A stretch of DNA of 64,000 bases from Amborella trichopoda (GCF_000471905.2 NW_006499728.1:1085579-1149578), one strand, 5' to 3'; shown: positions 33,861 through 47,404, counted from the stretch's first letter. Program-made: numbers and translations. The notes: generated by a model from the letters alone, not told the origin.

Positions 33861-34694
33861 TCATTTGAAAAACATCGATGAAGGAAAAGAGCCCGGGCTT
33901 ACTTGGCTACCGCTTAGACGATCCCTATAAAGCAAAGCCGGTCCACTGCTGTCCAATAAAACTTCTCATTCAGCTTCATTTGTATGTGGTGAACACATAA
34001 AACTTCGGTCCAACTCTAATTCTAAGTGCAACATCTTCCTCAATCTCTCCATTTTCCAAGACTATTGTCTAAAGATATCAAAAGTGTGCTCTTTTTTATT
34101 TTTTATTTATTGTTAATCTTAATTACTTCCTTGTCTCTACTTTTATTATTATTAAACTTGCATTCCATGTGATTGGTATATAGTTTACATAAATGAAACA
34201 GATGTTTAAATATCTCCTAATTTAACAAAACTTAGTATTTTTAACTATTTTATTATTATGAATTTATTCCTTTTTAATATCTATTATTTATTTATTCTTG
34301 AGAATTGTGAAAATTCAAAGTAGCATTTGATAGAAGTCCTTAATTTGCATTGCCACTATTCCATATAGAAGGGTTTTCACACGGTAGTTTCAATGGGGAT
34401 TGAAAATAAAATAAATTGTTTACTTAATTGGCATTGTAGTTTCAATAATTATGGATTTGCTCTCTTGTAGTGTTTAATAAATTTTTCATATAGAAGTATT
34501 TTCTTTCCATGGCTTGCTTGTACTCTTTTCTTTCCATTGCTCAATAAAAAATAATAGATCAATTTAGCATGTGGATATAGTGATATAGTCACATCTGTGA
34601 TGGACCGTATAAAATATTGTCGTTGTTTCCATTATTTCTTGCATTGCTCTATTTGCTCGTTGTTTGTTTGTGACAGAGTTTTAGAGCTTCCGCG
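33861..34694. other. Gene-free stretch; may include an unrecognised Copia LTR at its right end
   Basis: AT-rich. The Copia primer site at 34703 implies an LTR immediately to its left, but I could not find a TG...CA pair or its partner. Confidence 0.4.
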
Positions 34695-36720
34695 ACTACA
34701 AGTGGTATTGGAGCTTGGTTTCGGGTTGTCATGATGGCGGTAAAAGTCTTGAATGCGAGGTTTGAGGTGGAGAAATTCGATGATGGAAACAATTTTGGAA
34801 TTTGTCATGTCAATGTTCAGATTTGCTAATGCAACAAGGATTTACACAAATTGTTTAAAGCTAATGTGATGAAACTAGAGTCTATGTCGAATTAATCCTG
34901 GGAAGACTTTGATCTGAGCGCTATGAGCACTATTCAATTGTGCCTATCAAGTGAAATGCTATTTGATATCATCAATGAAGATTCAACAAGAAGCCTTTCG
35001 TCAAAGCTTGAGAACTTGTATACAACAAGGACCTTCACAAATAAGTTGTTTTGGAAGTCATGGCTATAGTCCCTATAGCGGAATGAAGGCATAGATATTC
35101 ATAAGCGCTTGAATGTAATAAAATTATTTATCAATTATTGAGCATCAATGTTAAGATGAAAGATGAGGTTAAGGCGATGATCTTGTAGTCCCTGCTCTCT
35201 CATTTATAGGAGCATCTTATCATGATATTGCTCTGTGAAAAAGTTATCATAGAGATGGATGATACGGTTTCTCTCGAATGATTTGCAGAAGAGGCAATGT
35301 GATGCTCTGGCACATGCTGAAGATTCAGTGGCTAGAGGGAGGTTGCTTGATAGAAATAAAAAGGAGTTTGAAAGTCAAGGCAAGTCTAGATTGAAATCCA
35401 AATTAAGAAAAATGAGCACATCAAGAATGATTTTCAAAAGCTCAAAAAAAGGGAAAATAAATCCTCTTATGGAGCTTGTTCATAAAAGCTTGAAAAGTTG
35501 AACGTATAATGTATTATTAGTCTTGACAAGTGTTGATTAATCTAAATACCCATGGATTCTTGACTCATGATATTTATATCATATGTGCCATCATCGATAT
35601 TGACTCACCACATATAAGGGCCTTGATGGTGGCTCAATTTGATGGGGAATGACTCAACTTATAAAACCACCATTGTAGGGATAATTAACATTAGGATGTA
35701 GGATGGAGTTTGAGAATATTGACCGATGCAAAACACATTCTAGATCTGAAAAGTAATCTTTTCTCTTTATGTGCCTTAGATTCCAAAGGCTGCAAATTTG
35801 TTAGAGAATGTAGAGTCTTGAAAGTTCTCAAGGATGCTTGGTTGTGTTGAAAGGCAAGAAGATTTGACCAAATAAATATGCTACTCCGTAGTATTGTCAC
35901 ATATAGAGTAGTGATTTTTATATTTGAGAGTGGTAATTGTGACTTGACTTTGTTGTGGCATATGTGGGTGGGTCACATGAGTGAGCGAGGTTTAGCAGAA
36001 ATAAGCAAATATCTGATGACCTTTGGCTTGAAGAAGTGCAAGTTTAACTTTTATGAGCAATGTGTTTATGGCAAGCAATGCATATAAAGTTTTATATGTT
36101 AGTATATAATACAAAAGATATCCTTGAGTATGTTCATTCAAATTTATAGGGCTCTGCGTTGGTTGTCTCAAAAGGAAGATCTCTTTACTTTATTTCCTTC
36201 ATATATTTTTTATCAAACGATGTGTGGATTTACATATTAAAGAAGAAATAATGTGTATTTAACGCATTCAACATTAAAAAAAACCTAAAGGTGAAAGATA
36301 GACCAAAATGAAGGTATAGCGTTTGAGGATTGATGAAGGCAGATAGTACATTTAAATGGAGTTTCTGAATTATAGCAACAACAGAAGAATTAATTGGCCG
36401 TACACCACCCGGAAGATGCCACAACATTAATGAAGTTGCCGATTGCATGAACACTATATTACTAGAGAAAGCCCGTAACATGTTGAATAACACTTGTTTG
36501 TCAAAGGTCTTTTGAGCAACAGCCGGTCAATACGTTGCATTACCTTATCAAATATTAACATCCAAGGCAATAGAGTGCAAAACACTATAAGAGGCATGGA
36601 ACAGTTCGAAGTTTTAAGTTCCAAATATATTAAAATTACATAACTCCACCTTAAAAAGGTACAATATAATAGTTTAATCCGCTCATATAAATGGCTTGTT
36701 TGCATTCAAAATCTATCTTT
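34695..36720 (+). mobile_element. Truncated, dead Copia retrotransposon (gag-protease-integrase)
   Basis: The order is: primer site (34703); gag from 34731 (FEVEKFDDGNNFG, later SSKLENLYTTRTFTNKLF at ~34990-35050); an open gag tail 35259-35501; protease remnant around 35545 (WILDS-like before a broken frame); GAG-pre-integrase at about 35930-36100 (LLWHMWVGHMSERGL, CVYGKQ); integrase core at 36120-36500 (ILEYVHSNL, YFISFIYFLSNDVW, NTILLEKARNMLNNTCLSK); and text to about 36720. The element has many stops and frameshifts. The reverse transcriptase, RNase H and 3' LTR are missing; a family-A MITE follows directly. The gag-PR-INT order shows Copia superfamily. Confidence 0.85.
34703..34714 (+). 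other. Copia primer-binding site
   Basis: TGGTATTGGAGC, two mismatches from TGGTATCAGAGC, 17 bp before the first gag ATG (34731). Confidence 0.65.
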
Positions 36721-36727
36721 TAAAGAG

Positions 36728-37145
36728 GTACAATTTGTATAAGATGGCAACCTTAAACGATCAAGGTAGCGCATGCCTCCAAACTATGCCTAAAAGATGT
36801 TAGTACAAACACTGAAAACCCTGTGATGTCCTGAAATTCTATTTTCATCCCTATTATGAAATTTGAAGCTTTGACAATAATGTAGACAGAATGGTGCTAT
36901 AAACAGTGAATATCTTGAACATAGGGTGGTCCGAATAATATGTTATAAGATGTATTATTTCATGACTTAAAATCTTTCTTCTAAATTGGGAAAATGATGA
37001 TGATGATGATGATGATATATCCAGACATCTCGAGATTGAAATAATTAATTGAAAGGTTTTCCAGCATCAAAACTTCTTGTTTTTTTTTTTTTGGGTTTTT
37101 TGAGATGCACCTTACTACTAAAGTTCCTTATTCAGACTTTTTCGT
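36728..37145. mobile_element. Family-A MITE relative
   Basis: Starts 'gtacaatttgtataagatgg' with 'caaccttaaacgatcaagg'. The interior follows the family order ('agatgtattatttcatgac', 'tgaaaggttttccagcatca') and ends near 'aagttccttattcagacttt'. It includes a (GAT)n run at about 36995-37015. Confidence 0.6.
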
Positions 37146-37415
37146 TTTAAAAAAATGATGCATTATATATAAAGTGGAAAGATTGTAATGTTCTACACCA
37201 TCTATTTTAATTGGATATTGCCGACTTGTGATTTTTTAAAACAAGGTCAGAAAATAACACATCTTTCAAGATAACATCAAATTTATATCGTTCAAATAAA
37301 ATAGATAGTACATATTAATACGACTTATTTCTACAAAAAAAGATTGCAACCTTATATGAACTTCTTCCTTAATAAAAATACGGTGGATACTGAAAACTTC
37401 AAAAAACTTAAAAAA

Positions 37416-37812
37416 AAAAAAAGTTTATATAGAGCCGAGGCTCTAAACAATCATATTAGAACTCACCACAAAATCTTCACTAGAAGAGGTTATTTTGGTG
37501 CCTAAATATTTTCAGATTGACCATCTTGACATCAGAATGCATGATGGACATGAGAAAAAGATAGATTTCAAGTTTTGAAAATAGTGCATCTTGGAACGCA
37601 TTTTTGAACCGTCAATTTTCAAAATTTTCAAACTTTCATAGATCTAGTTTATCTAAACTATTTTTGAAGCTTTAACTTTTATAATTGAAGATGAAAATAT
37701 ATTTTAAGGCTATAACAAAGATTTTCAGTATTGAAACCACATTTCTTGACACTATTCGAAGGTGGGCTCTAATTTGATTGTTTAGAGCCTCGGCTCTATA
37801 CAAACTGCACCC
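37416..37812. mobile_element. Mutator-like MITE (family A)
   Basis: The TIR 'gtttatatagagccgaggctc' type text is mirrored by 'gagcctcggctctatacaaa' then 'ctgcaccc'. The first bases of the left TIR are replaced by A residues. No convincing target duplication. Confidence 0.82.
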
Positions 37813-38489
37813 AAAGATTAATGCCTAAGGTAACCGTTTACAGTATGCACCTAGAGGAGCACAGAAGTTAAAAAGTAAGATTGCAGTAGGGTCTCCTTTC
37901 TTCGGCTATTCTTCGCTAAAGTGCGATCCCTAAGGTGCATAGTGCACATTGCGCACCTGACTTTATGGGTATTCGCATTCTAATTTTCAAACTGAATAAA
38001 AAATTATTTCACTTCCAAATTAAGCCAAAAATAGAAAAATTACAAACAAAACCCAAATAAGTTTGGGTATTAATAAAGAGTGGTCAATATTTTTTGACAT
38101 TTTAAATGGTAAGGCCCCAAACTTTTGAAGTTTTATACTTCATTTTACCCTATTTTGAAACTCCCAAATTTTAAATCACCCAAAACCCTAAAAAACTAAA
38201 ATGATGGACCCATTTGATCCAATTTCTTTTTCCAGTTTCAAACTCTCTCTCTCACTTAATTAGAGACTAAGGAATCACAGTCAAATGGGGAAGGTGAACA
38301 GGAGATCTCACCTGCTCATGCTACTCACCCAATCCGATTCTCCCACGTATACCACTGACCGGTTCATCCAGTAGAAATCGTACGGTCAACCGGTTCCACC
38401 CTACTTCCTCAATTTTTTTTTGTCTGTTTGATGAGATGTTGAATGGATGAAGGGTTAGGTTTGTGTAGGCCTCAACCTAAACGTATAAA
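37813..38489. other. Gene-free stretch
   Basis: AT-rich, with a CT-rich patch near 38240. I see no gene. Confidence 0.5.
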
Positions 38490-38850
38490 CAAGACACAGA
38501 AGTAATTCTTAATTATTTTTTTTTCGAAAGATGTAGTTCCGGTGTTGAAAATTTTAGTATGGCGAAAAATTTATGGTCAATCTCATTCTTAAATTTTAAA
38601 ATTTAAAAAATATTGAAGATTAAGCAAATTTATAAATATTTAAAAATCTTGAAAATATAGTCTAGATAATTTGTTACAAAATATATTATTTTTAATATTT
38701 AATTTATTTTATTTTATTTTTTATCGACCCATCTTAAAGTCGGGATGATCAATCGGAAAATTTTGAAATTTTGAAAACCTATTTTCCAATGGATTTTTGA
38801 GGTATGGAAGTTACTTCTAACGTGAGGTCGCGACCTTGTTTTGACTTTTT
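38490..38850. mobile_element. Family-A MITE relative, degenerate
   Basis: The interior reads in family order: 'gaaaattttagtatggcg', 'caaatttataaatattta', 'aatatattatttttaatat', 'gtcgggatgatcaatcgg'. The ends are eroded. Confidence 0.45.
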
Positions 38851-39855
38851 CAACGAATAAAAAGTAGGGAAATAAATAAATCAATAGTAGGCATTTTTTT
38901 GTTTTTTTTTATTATTTTACAAAAGGGTGATATGATCTCAGAATAAAGGCGCCCAATTGCGGACTGAGACCAGTGGGAAGATGTTGTGAAGGTTCCAAAT
39001 TTATTATTTACCATTACTCCCTCAGTTGCCTAAACTTTGGATTAGTCATATGAAAGAGAGTCCTATCTCTTTCTTTCTCCATATGACTTAACTCAACTAT
39101 ACTTATCAATTACTAACTACTGTTCTTTTAACAACAAAGTTCAGGACTAATTGAATGTAAAGCAATACAAAGGAAAATGAACTTTGATTCAGCATGAAAT
39201 TTTTGGAGTTAACTTTTATCTCGGGTGACATTTCCAAAAACAAAATAATAAAATTGAGTTTTGAGTTTTAAACACTTATAATTGACTATCCAAAAATTGA
39301 TAATACCTTTGTTTGGTTTTAATTCAAAAAATGGAGAAAATAAACCCCTCCTTATTTTTTTATATGGTTTAAGAGTTAGTTTTTAAAAGATATTAGTAGG
39401 GCGGTGTCAGTAAAAATAAAAATCGCAATGTGGTGATTAGGGTGTAGGGGTGTTACTAACCCCAACCCAATTCCCAAAATGCAGAAAGTGTTTGGGAACG
39501 GGCAATGAGTAGGACAAATAAGTGGTGAGCAACTCTGGACAACAATAAATTTTCTTGTTTTTAGACACTCTAAATGTAATATCTCGAGAAGATATCTACT
39601 TCAATTGATAATAATCAAAGTGCATTGAGGTTAACACGGCATATTTATCGTTGGGATGCTTGAAAACAAACATTCAAATGCTTTTTAATACTTTCCAATG
39701 TCCTGGAACATCAAGATTTCACATCATCAAAATTACATTCTTCTTTAAATAGGGAAAGTGACATGTGCTTATCGAGTTAAAAGCACCTCCACGGTAATGC
39801 GAGCATGTAAAGTGTAATGTTGGAGATAAATTTTTTTTTTTTTTATTCTATGAAT
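38851..39855. other. Gene-free stretch
   Basis: AT-rich. No ORF, RNA gene or repeat structure that I can support. Confidence 0.5.
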
Positions 39856-40210
39856 CAAGGTTTTAAAAAGAGGATAGGCAACTCGAATTGGTCACACCCA
39901 TACTTATGTCGGATCGGAGGAAACGGTGGATCGGATTAGAAGAATCGGCAGAATCAATAATTTTTATTTCAATTTTTTTAAAAAAATAATTCGAGTAAAA
40001 ACTGTTCATCGTTTTTTTTTCGCTTGACATGGTGAAGAATTGGTCAGACTCAGTGAAGAATCGTCGAAATCGGTAGTTCCCGAAAAAAATCGGAGATTCT
40101 ACTATTTCAAATGGCTTGAATCCTAGTTTTGGCCTAATCTAAAAGATCTTGAATGATTTTCGATCCGGATCGCCTAATTCGGAATTGGGTCACCGATTTT
40201 TTAAACCTTG
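39856..40210. mobile_element. MITE family C, about 355 bp
   Basis: The left end 'caaggttttaaaaagagg' with 'aattggtcac' is mirrored by the right end 'ggaattgggtcaccgatt' with 'ttttaaaccttg'. The interior is rich in 'atcgg' and 'cgatcc'. It is the clearest of four related copies (33520, 46612, 49740). Confidence 0.65.
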
Positions 40211-41484
40211 ACATGAACATAATAAGGGTGTCCTAGTCACTCTTTCGTGTTCTTCAATGCCTTACAAAACCCACATATTTTTCTTTCCAAAACATGACAA
40301 AAAATCAGATTTTACAGCCAATGACATTTGTTTTTCAAAGACAAAAATAGTGAATTAATTTTGGAAATCATACGCTCGTGCATCTGCTCACAAAAAAAAA
40401 ATATCCTGTATTTGTTAGTACAAAAATATTCTTAAAGAACTTCAAATATCTCATCTGTATCAGCTCACAAAAAATGTCCTTTTTTTTTAGTGTAAAAATA
40501 TTCTTAAATTTTCATGTTCATACATGAAAATTTTCCAACATCAAAACAATACCCTGATTTCTACATTTTAACGTTGCAACCTTATATAAACTCTCTTTTT
40601 TTTCTTTTTCTTTCTGTTTCTTTTTTCTTTTTTTTTTAAACACTATTAAGCGGATCACTTGGCCAAAAAGAAAACCTCTAATATGGCTAATCTGCTTGTG
40701 AGTTTGATCCCTCAGGACTACCTTATACACATTTTTAATTGTTAGAGTGAGGTTGCGAGCGATTTCCATGGGCGAAATTTTCACTCCGAATGCCGAAAAG
40801 CAATGACTGAAATTTCAGCGCGTGATAGTTAGTGGTAACGCCAAGCTAACCATGGTTAAGTCAACTTAGAGATTAGAGAGAGAAACCTCTCTCTCTCTAG
40901 ACGATACCCTTTGATTTTGATTCTAGTCTAGACTCTAGAGAGAGAAACACGGAAGGTCTCTTTTGGTCTAGAGAGAGAAACACAGAAGTTCTCTCTCTCT
41001 CTTCTCTCTCTCTAACTTGCTTTATAGACCTAAGGACAACCCGACGCGTTTCTGCTATCATTTGTGATTTTACGCGGAGGTGAGAGTGGGGTGCGGCTCC
41101 TTCTCTCTCTACGTTTTCCGATCTTTGATCGTTCTTTGTTATTGCTGATATCTCCGGCATATGAGGCTCAATTCCGGCGACTATTCAATCTGTCTTGGAA
41201 TCGATCGAACCCTCCCCGTTCCTTTTTCTTTTAATCGCCACTTTCGTGAAATTTTCTCGATTCCTTTTTCAGGTCGATTCCCTGAACGGTGAAGTTCACT
41301 GTAATTCACTTTTGAGGGTCCATTTTTGGGGCTTATTACTCCTCAATTTGATTGGTTTTTGGGGGTTCCTTTTTGGGTATAATTCTTCTCATCCCGCTTA
41401 GAGATTTGTGGCTTTTTGGGGTTTAGGGTTTATTCTAGTCCGTGATTCATTCTTCAAATTGGGGGAATTTTTGATCAGTTCGAG
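40211..41484 (+). promoter_or_regulatory. Upstream/leader region of the NAC gene
   Basis: 40500-40600 contains a family-A MITE end ('aacgttgcaaccttatataa'). 40880-41120 is CT/GA-rich with a 33-bp doubled unit ('tctagagagagaaacac' at 40934 and 40967). CT-rich blocks just upstream of plant start codons commonly mark the transcription start and leader. I cannot place a TATA box with confidence. Confidence 0.4.
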
Positions 41485-44400
41485 ATGGGTCCTGTTTCTT
41501 TGCCACCTGGTTTTCGATTCCACCCCACAGATGAGGAGCTCGTCCTTTTCTATCTGAAAAGGAGAATCTGCGGTCGCCCTGTTCCGCTTGATGTCATTGC
41601 AGATATTGATATCTATAAATGCGAGCCATGGGATCTTCCTGGTATGAAAAAATCCACTCCTTTTCAACCCTTTAATTTTAGCTGTTCCGTTTGTGTAAAT
41701 TTTATCTCTATTTATTCCTAATTCCTATTTAAGCTGGATATTATCAGCTCCGATCTTAGGCTCGTAGCTTTGTTATTTCTTTATCGTCATGCTGCCTTTT
41801 TTGTTGGTGAACTCGTTATTCAGTATATATTATCTGAATTATTGGTATTTTGTACTCTTTTTTAATGGTTTCATTTTCTGTGAAAGCTGTTTAATTTTGT
41901 GTTCATATATTTTTATCATTCATTTTGTTGGTAACTTATTTGTGGGGCGCTCTTTGGTCTCATTTAATTAAATTATTTGTTGGCCTCTTTAACTATTTGA
42001 CCTGCTGATATTACTGGGTTTTATGCATTTGTTGATAAGAGGGAAATTGTTTGCTTCTTCTAGATCCGATACATTCTCCATATTTTGGTCAATTGAGTCA
42101 TGATATTGATGATCGCCTTGCAGTTTCATAATTCATCTGTATGTGGATTGAACCTAGTGCTTACATTTTCTAATTTTTCTTCTCTCCACTACTTTTGATC
42201 CTTAGATCCTTTTATAGTTGAATTTTGTACGGGAAAAGTGGTCATTTCTTTGTAGACATTCATATTATTGATTCTTTGCATGATATTGCCCGTGATATTG
42301 ATGATCATCATGCTTCTCTTCACTAAAAATAAACTCTTCTGTCCTTTTCTCTTTTCTAAAATGAGTTTTATATTTTTGTAGCAATGCATGGGCTTCATAC
42401 TTCGCCTGTCTCAACCCTTTACATCTACTATTTTGTCGATGAATCACTGTTTAAGTACTTGTAAATTTTTTTTGGCGTTGTTACATTAATTGCTTATGGA
42501 TATTATATACCTCAGCTTACTGGTATCCAAAAAAATATATATATACCGCAGCATACGTATTGTAAGTATTTGACTGTTTTTCTATATGAAACTGATGATT
42601 TCGATGCATTCATTTGGTGAGAGATATGTATGTTTAACCCCGTCGCTGACGTTAGTTGGACAATGAAACTATTTACCAGCACATGTGGTGTTATTGATCC
42701 TGCTTTTTAATTAGCTTATTTAGTATGGTATTGTATTAGAGTTCTGATTTGATTGTCTTAATTTGTGTAACAGATAAATCTCTGTTACAGAGCAGAGATA
42801 GAGAGTGGTATTTCTTCAGTCCAAAAGATAGGAAATACCCAAAAGGAGTTCGAATAAATAGGGCTACTCAAGCTGGGTATTGGAAAGCAACAGGAAAGGA
42901 TCGGTGTATTTGTTCAAACTCCCACACTGTGGGCATTAAGAAAACATTGATATATCACATGGGCAGAGCGCCAAGAGGGGAGCGTACTGATTGGGTGATG
43001 CATGAGTATAGGTTAGAAGATGATGAGCTTAAGAAGGATAACATTGCACAGGTATGTCAAGGAATCGGTCTTTTTTCCTCCAAGATTCATTAAACCAAAT
43101 GAGGAAAACAAAGTTACTCTGCTTTTATGCTGCCCATGTTTCTTTTATGCTTTCCTTTCACTGAATACTGATTACATTGCTTGCAGGATTCATATGCGCT
43201 GTGCAAAGTATACAGAAAGAGTGGACCTGGTCCCAAAAATGGGGAGCAGTATGGTGCCCCCTTCAAGGAGGAGGAGTGGTCCGAAGAAGCAAATGATGAG
43301 AGGCTGGAAGGTCTTATGGATGGTGCTGGTGCATGTCTTAAAGAGCAGATCACGCCTGAGGTCACAGTTAGAGGTAGCAGTGATTCTTTTGAAAACTTAT
43401 TGTGCCATGTCCCAGATCAAACGACACCTGTGGAGCCTCCTTCAGACCCAGACCAGGGGGCTAAAGATTTGGATCATATCTTGAGGTGCATTTTAGGTGA
43501 CGATGAAGAGGATAAACAATATTTGCAAGATCATGCTAATGGATCCAAGGTATCCAGGCTTTATTTTATTTATTAAAGCATATTTGTAGGGAAGCAATTG
43601 TGCAAATCCTGTTGCATTGAGACTGCTATGAGCATGCTACCTACATCATGTGGACATGATCTTTTATTCTCTTCATGGCTAAGTAATAACAGTAGTTATA
43701 CATTTATATCTGTATTGTTCTCCATCATATTCAATATATCAAACAAGCACATCACTGTATTTGGTTGAACAAGTTAAAAGAAGTTTCTCTATAATTGAGT
43801 AACCTGTGTTTATTAGAAGTGATCACTGCATAAAAAAAGGAAAGCAAAAGAATCTGTTCCAGTTTGTTTATCACAAATTCTTCATGCTATAACATATACC
43901 CAGCTTGCTTTCTCAGCAAATAGTTTGTTAAAAAATGATCATAAAGAGTATTATGTAGCTTTATTTTATAGTTTATAAATACAATACAGACAACTTTAGA
44001 ATCACAAAGAAGAGTAAAGATACAAATCTTTATGCAGGCCTATAATATGGCACATGGAAACCTCCCTGTTTGCATGAGTATCTAATACCCTTTAGTCCTT
44101 TACATGAAATCCCTTTTTTAGTGTGGATCTTATATGCTTATAATTTCAGGTGTGCTTGTCCCAGATTTGATTCGTATTTCAGTTTGATGGTCATTGTTCA
44201 AACTCCACAAGGTATAGGACTTGGGTTCTTAATGCTTTGTCCTTGGGGTCTATCATGTTTGGTTGGCTCTTCATTTATGCCTTATGCATGCTTGACCTAG
44301 TTAAAGAATGATTTTACTGGATGGTTCTTCATTCTTTCTATTGCATTGTCTGGGTATAGAATTATGTAGCCCAAAAAACAAAGAGGTGGTTTGGTTATAG

Positions 44401-46321
44401 AATCAGTTCTCTTCATTATTTACAGAAGCAAGGTGTCTAGATATCCCCTACTAAATGTTAAGTTTGGAATTTTATTCGCTATGTTCTTATCTTAAACTTC
44501 AATTCCCAAGCATGGCACTTTCTCATTTCATTTAGGATTACATAAAATATCTGATCTTGGGATATATCATTTCTTTTATACGGTGTCTTCCCATATTCGT
44601 TGCATTGAGATTCCTGAAATTGCATTAATAGATCACGTGAGTTTTATTTGAGAACTTGATGCATCTCTTTCCCCCTCCCTTCTCTCTCTCTCTCTATCTC
44701 ACACACACACACTAAACAGAATATCTCACTCTCTTTCTCCCCCTATGTTCAGGTTGTTGGTGAAGATGAAAGCCATGGTCATGTAGTGGATCCATCTGGC
44801 AACGAAGATTGGCTCCTGTGTGACTTACGGGATGGAACCGAGACAAGCTTTCAGAGCGAGCATTCGGTTCCAGGGCCCTGTCAACCTTCCCAATATCCAG
44901 TGGCGACCGAAGTCCAAGGCTTTGAACCAGACATCCAAATACATGATGAAGATTTCTTGGAAATTAGAGATCTAATTGATCCAGAGTATCCAGAGCCCAG
45001 CATCCCAGTCCAACAATTCAACATCACAGAAAACCCATATCCTCCGTTGGATGGATTAAATGATCTTGATCTTTATTTCGACCCATCTTTGTTATTGCAT
45101 GAAGTAGGTAATCCAGACAACTCTCATTGGACGACACCACTTGTTAACCAAATCGACCCACAAAATGTCCAATTTAATGGCTCTAATTTGGAGAACCAGT
45201 TGGATTTCTACCCACCATCTTCCTTTGTAAATGAGTATAGAGAGCCTGCCACTAACTTGGGATGTGACTTATGGGATGGGGAGCTAGAGCAGCATCAAGT
45301 TCTGGATAGTAGTAGATTGAGCGTGTTTGCATCCACCGAGCTTAGCCAACAAATGGTCATGGATCCGCCTTCTTCAGGTAAGCTCAGATTCTCAGGGTGG
45401 TGACTAGTTCCTGTTCTTTCCTTGTCTATAAGAGTGCACAACTTTCTGTTTGATGAAAAATTGTAACTTTTTATGTGCACGCCAAAGGGAAATGTGAATG
45501 TAATTTGTGGTGCCATAAGTATTATTGCGGCAGTTGGTTGCGTGAAAACTAATCTGGTATCCAACAACAAAAACCCGTATGCGTGCTTCTGAATATACAA
45601 AAATTATCAATATGGCATCTTGGAGGCTTTTAAGATGGGCCATGATGACTGCTTTCAGTGTGCAAAATCAGTCATTTTGGCCCTTCGTATGTGTCTTAGC
45701 AGATGCAGTACGATGTGGGATGATTAATGTTTTCATGGACTCAGGCATCAGGCAAAAGTCACGTTTGTATCTTCGCAAGACCCCAACAAGAACATATATT
45801 TACTTTCTTGTGTCTCTATCTTTCTTGGATCTTAACAGTAACGACATACCTCTCCAGCGACTTATTCTCACTCTTTTAATTCATTTATGGTTGTATATAT
45901 AGGCATTGTGTATAATAGTGGCTCTTCTATCAATCCAAGTGGTGGTATGGTGGTGGTGCAAGGGGGTGGAGGAGGGTCATCTTCTTGGATCATGTCAAGG
46001 GTTTCAAACATGTTAGAATCAGTGCCGGCTTTAAATGCATCGGCAGCTGAGCACCCATTGATAGAGAAGGCCATAAAGCGCATGTCGAGCTTTGGAGGAA
46101 GGGCTTCAACCCCTTCACAGCATGCTTCTTGCTCCTCTTCGAGCAAATGCAGCGAGTGTGGTGGCCGAGCTTTGGGAGGGAGGAGGAGAGAGGAGAGAGC
46201 AAGTGGGGGTCTGGTGTTTGTCTTCTCATTGGGGGCCATGTGGGCTGCTCTCTGGGTGTTACTGATTGCTGTCTTTGTGAAGTTCTTGAAGGTGCTCTTT
46301 GATCGATTCCTGAGACATTAG
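41485..46321 (+). CDS. Membrane-tethered NAC transcription factor (613 aa)
   Basis: DNA-binding NAC-family regulator predicted to be held at a membrane by a C-terminal helix until released. Five exons: 41485-41641, 42774-43051, 43187-43549, 44753-45377, 45903-46321 (1842 nt, phases close). The NAC domain begins [15 protein letters not shown] (res 6-20), with [13 protein letters not shown] (63-75), GYWKATGKD (87-95) and [10 protein letters not shown] (124-133). Exon 3 carries [17 protein letters not shown] long acidic, Asp/Pro-rich middle (about 200-475) fits an activation region. The last 38 residues hold a hydrophobic stretch ([20 protein letters not shown], about 578-597) with a basic tail (FDRFLRH), the layout of NTL proteins. 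The subgroup is not settled. The start is the first ATG after the CT-rich leader and matches the usual NAC N-terminus. Retention of intron 4 would end the protein at 45403 without the anchor. Confidence 0.94.
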
Positions 46322-47404
46322 GGATTGTGTATTAACTTTATTTTGATAGGTCTAGGTGAGATCAAATATAGTATATGCATATATAATTATATATATAAAT
46401 ATGTTGGTTTAAATAGCAAAACATGGTAATGTGTTTATATTAAGTATAGCTTATCATGGTAGTCAAAATTGAAAGGGCCCTTCAAGCACCCAATGTGTAA
46501 TTTTGTATAGATTGTAGATGATTATTGGAATTCATTGATATGATAATATAATCGCACGCTTGTATTTGAGGTTGCTTTGACAAATCTCTCTCTCTCTCTC
46601 TCTCTCAGTGTTTCACAAGGTGGAATTGGGTGCTGACATGCACGTTTGATTGTGATCCTATCGAAGTCGGCGATTTTGAGCCCGAAGTCAATATGTAATG
46701 AAAAATTTAAAAATAAGAAATTAGGTAATCGGGGAATTCTGTGGTCCTAGAACTGAAATTAGCTTCTGTTGATTATGATTTGATTCAGTGTCGGATGAAC
46801 AATTTTTAAAACCCTGTTGTGTGCCCAATGTTGATCAAAGTCAGCCTCCGGACTTATTAGTAATTCGCAGGCTATTGTTTCAAGGGGAAGGGTTTCTATA
46901 CTTTCCCTATAGCTTAGAAGAACTATGGTTTTCTTTTCATCAAGCCGCTCAATTTTGATCAAGAAAGCTACTCACCGTTTGATTTTAGATCCGATGTTTT
47001 AAAGTAGTTTATTTTTAATTTTTTTTATGCAAATTATATGAATATAAAATTTAATGTTGTCATTTTATCATTAAGGTGCATTTATAAAAAATATTAAATA
47101 TAATTTTTGGATAAAATGTAATGATCAAAATACCTCTTGAAACTTTTAGGGTATTCTGGTTATTTTATTTTATTGGAAATAGTTTTTTTTATATGTTTTG
47201 TTAGTGCAAGTTTAATAGAGGGTTGGAGGTCCTAAATTTAGTGTAAAAATGGTTTATAGAAAAAATATTAAAAATAAAATAGTGTTAGTGTCAAAATGGT
47301 TTATAAAAAAAAATATTAAAAATAAAATAGTGTAGAGAGGTGACATTGTGATTGAGACAATCTTAACTTTTCATTCAGAATGGACGGTTGGATAAGGGAA
47401 AGTA
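46322..47404. other. NAC 3' flank; gene-free
   Basis: AT-rich 3' UTR and flank, a (CT)n run at 46584-46607, then a family-C MITE-like block (about 46612-46820, ending 'caatttttaaaaccctg'). 47250-47330 has a short doubled block, 'aaaatggtttata(g/a)aaaaaa'. No gene is seen. Confidence 0.5.
46612..46820. mobile_element. MITE family C relative, partial
   Basis: Contains 'ggtggaattgggtgctgac' and 'gattcagtgtcggatgaac' followed by 'aatttttaaaaccctgt', resembling the family-C right end. The left end is unclear. Confidence 0.35.
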
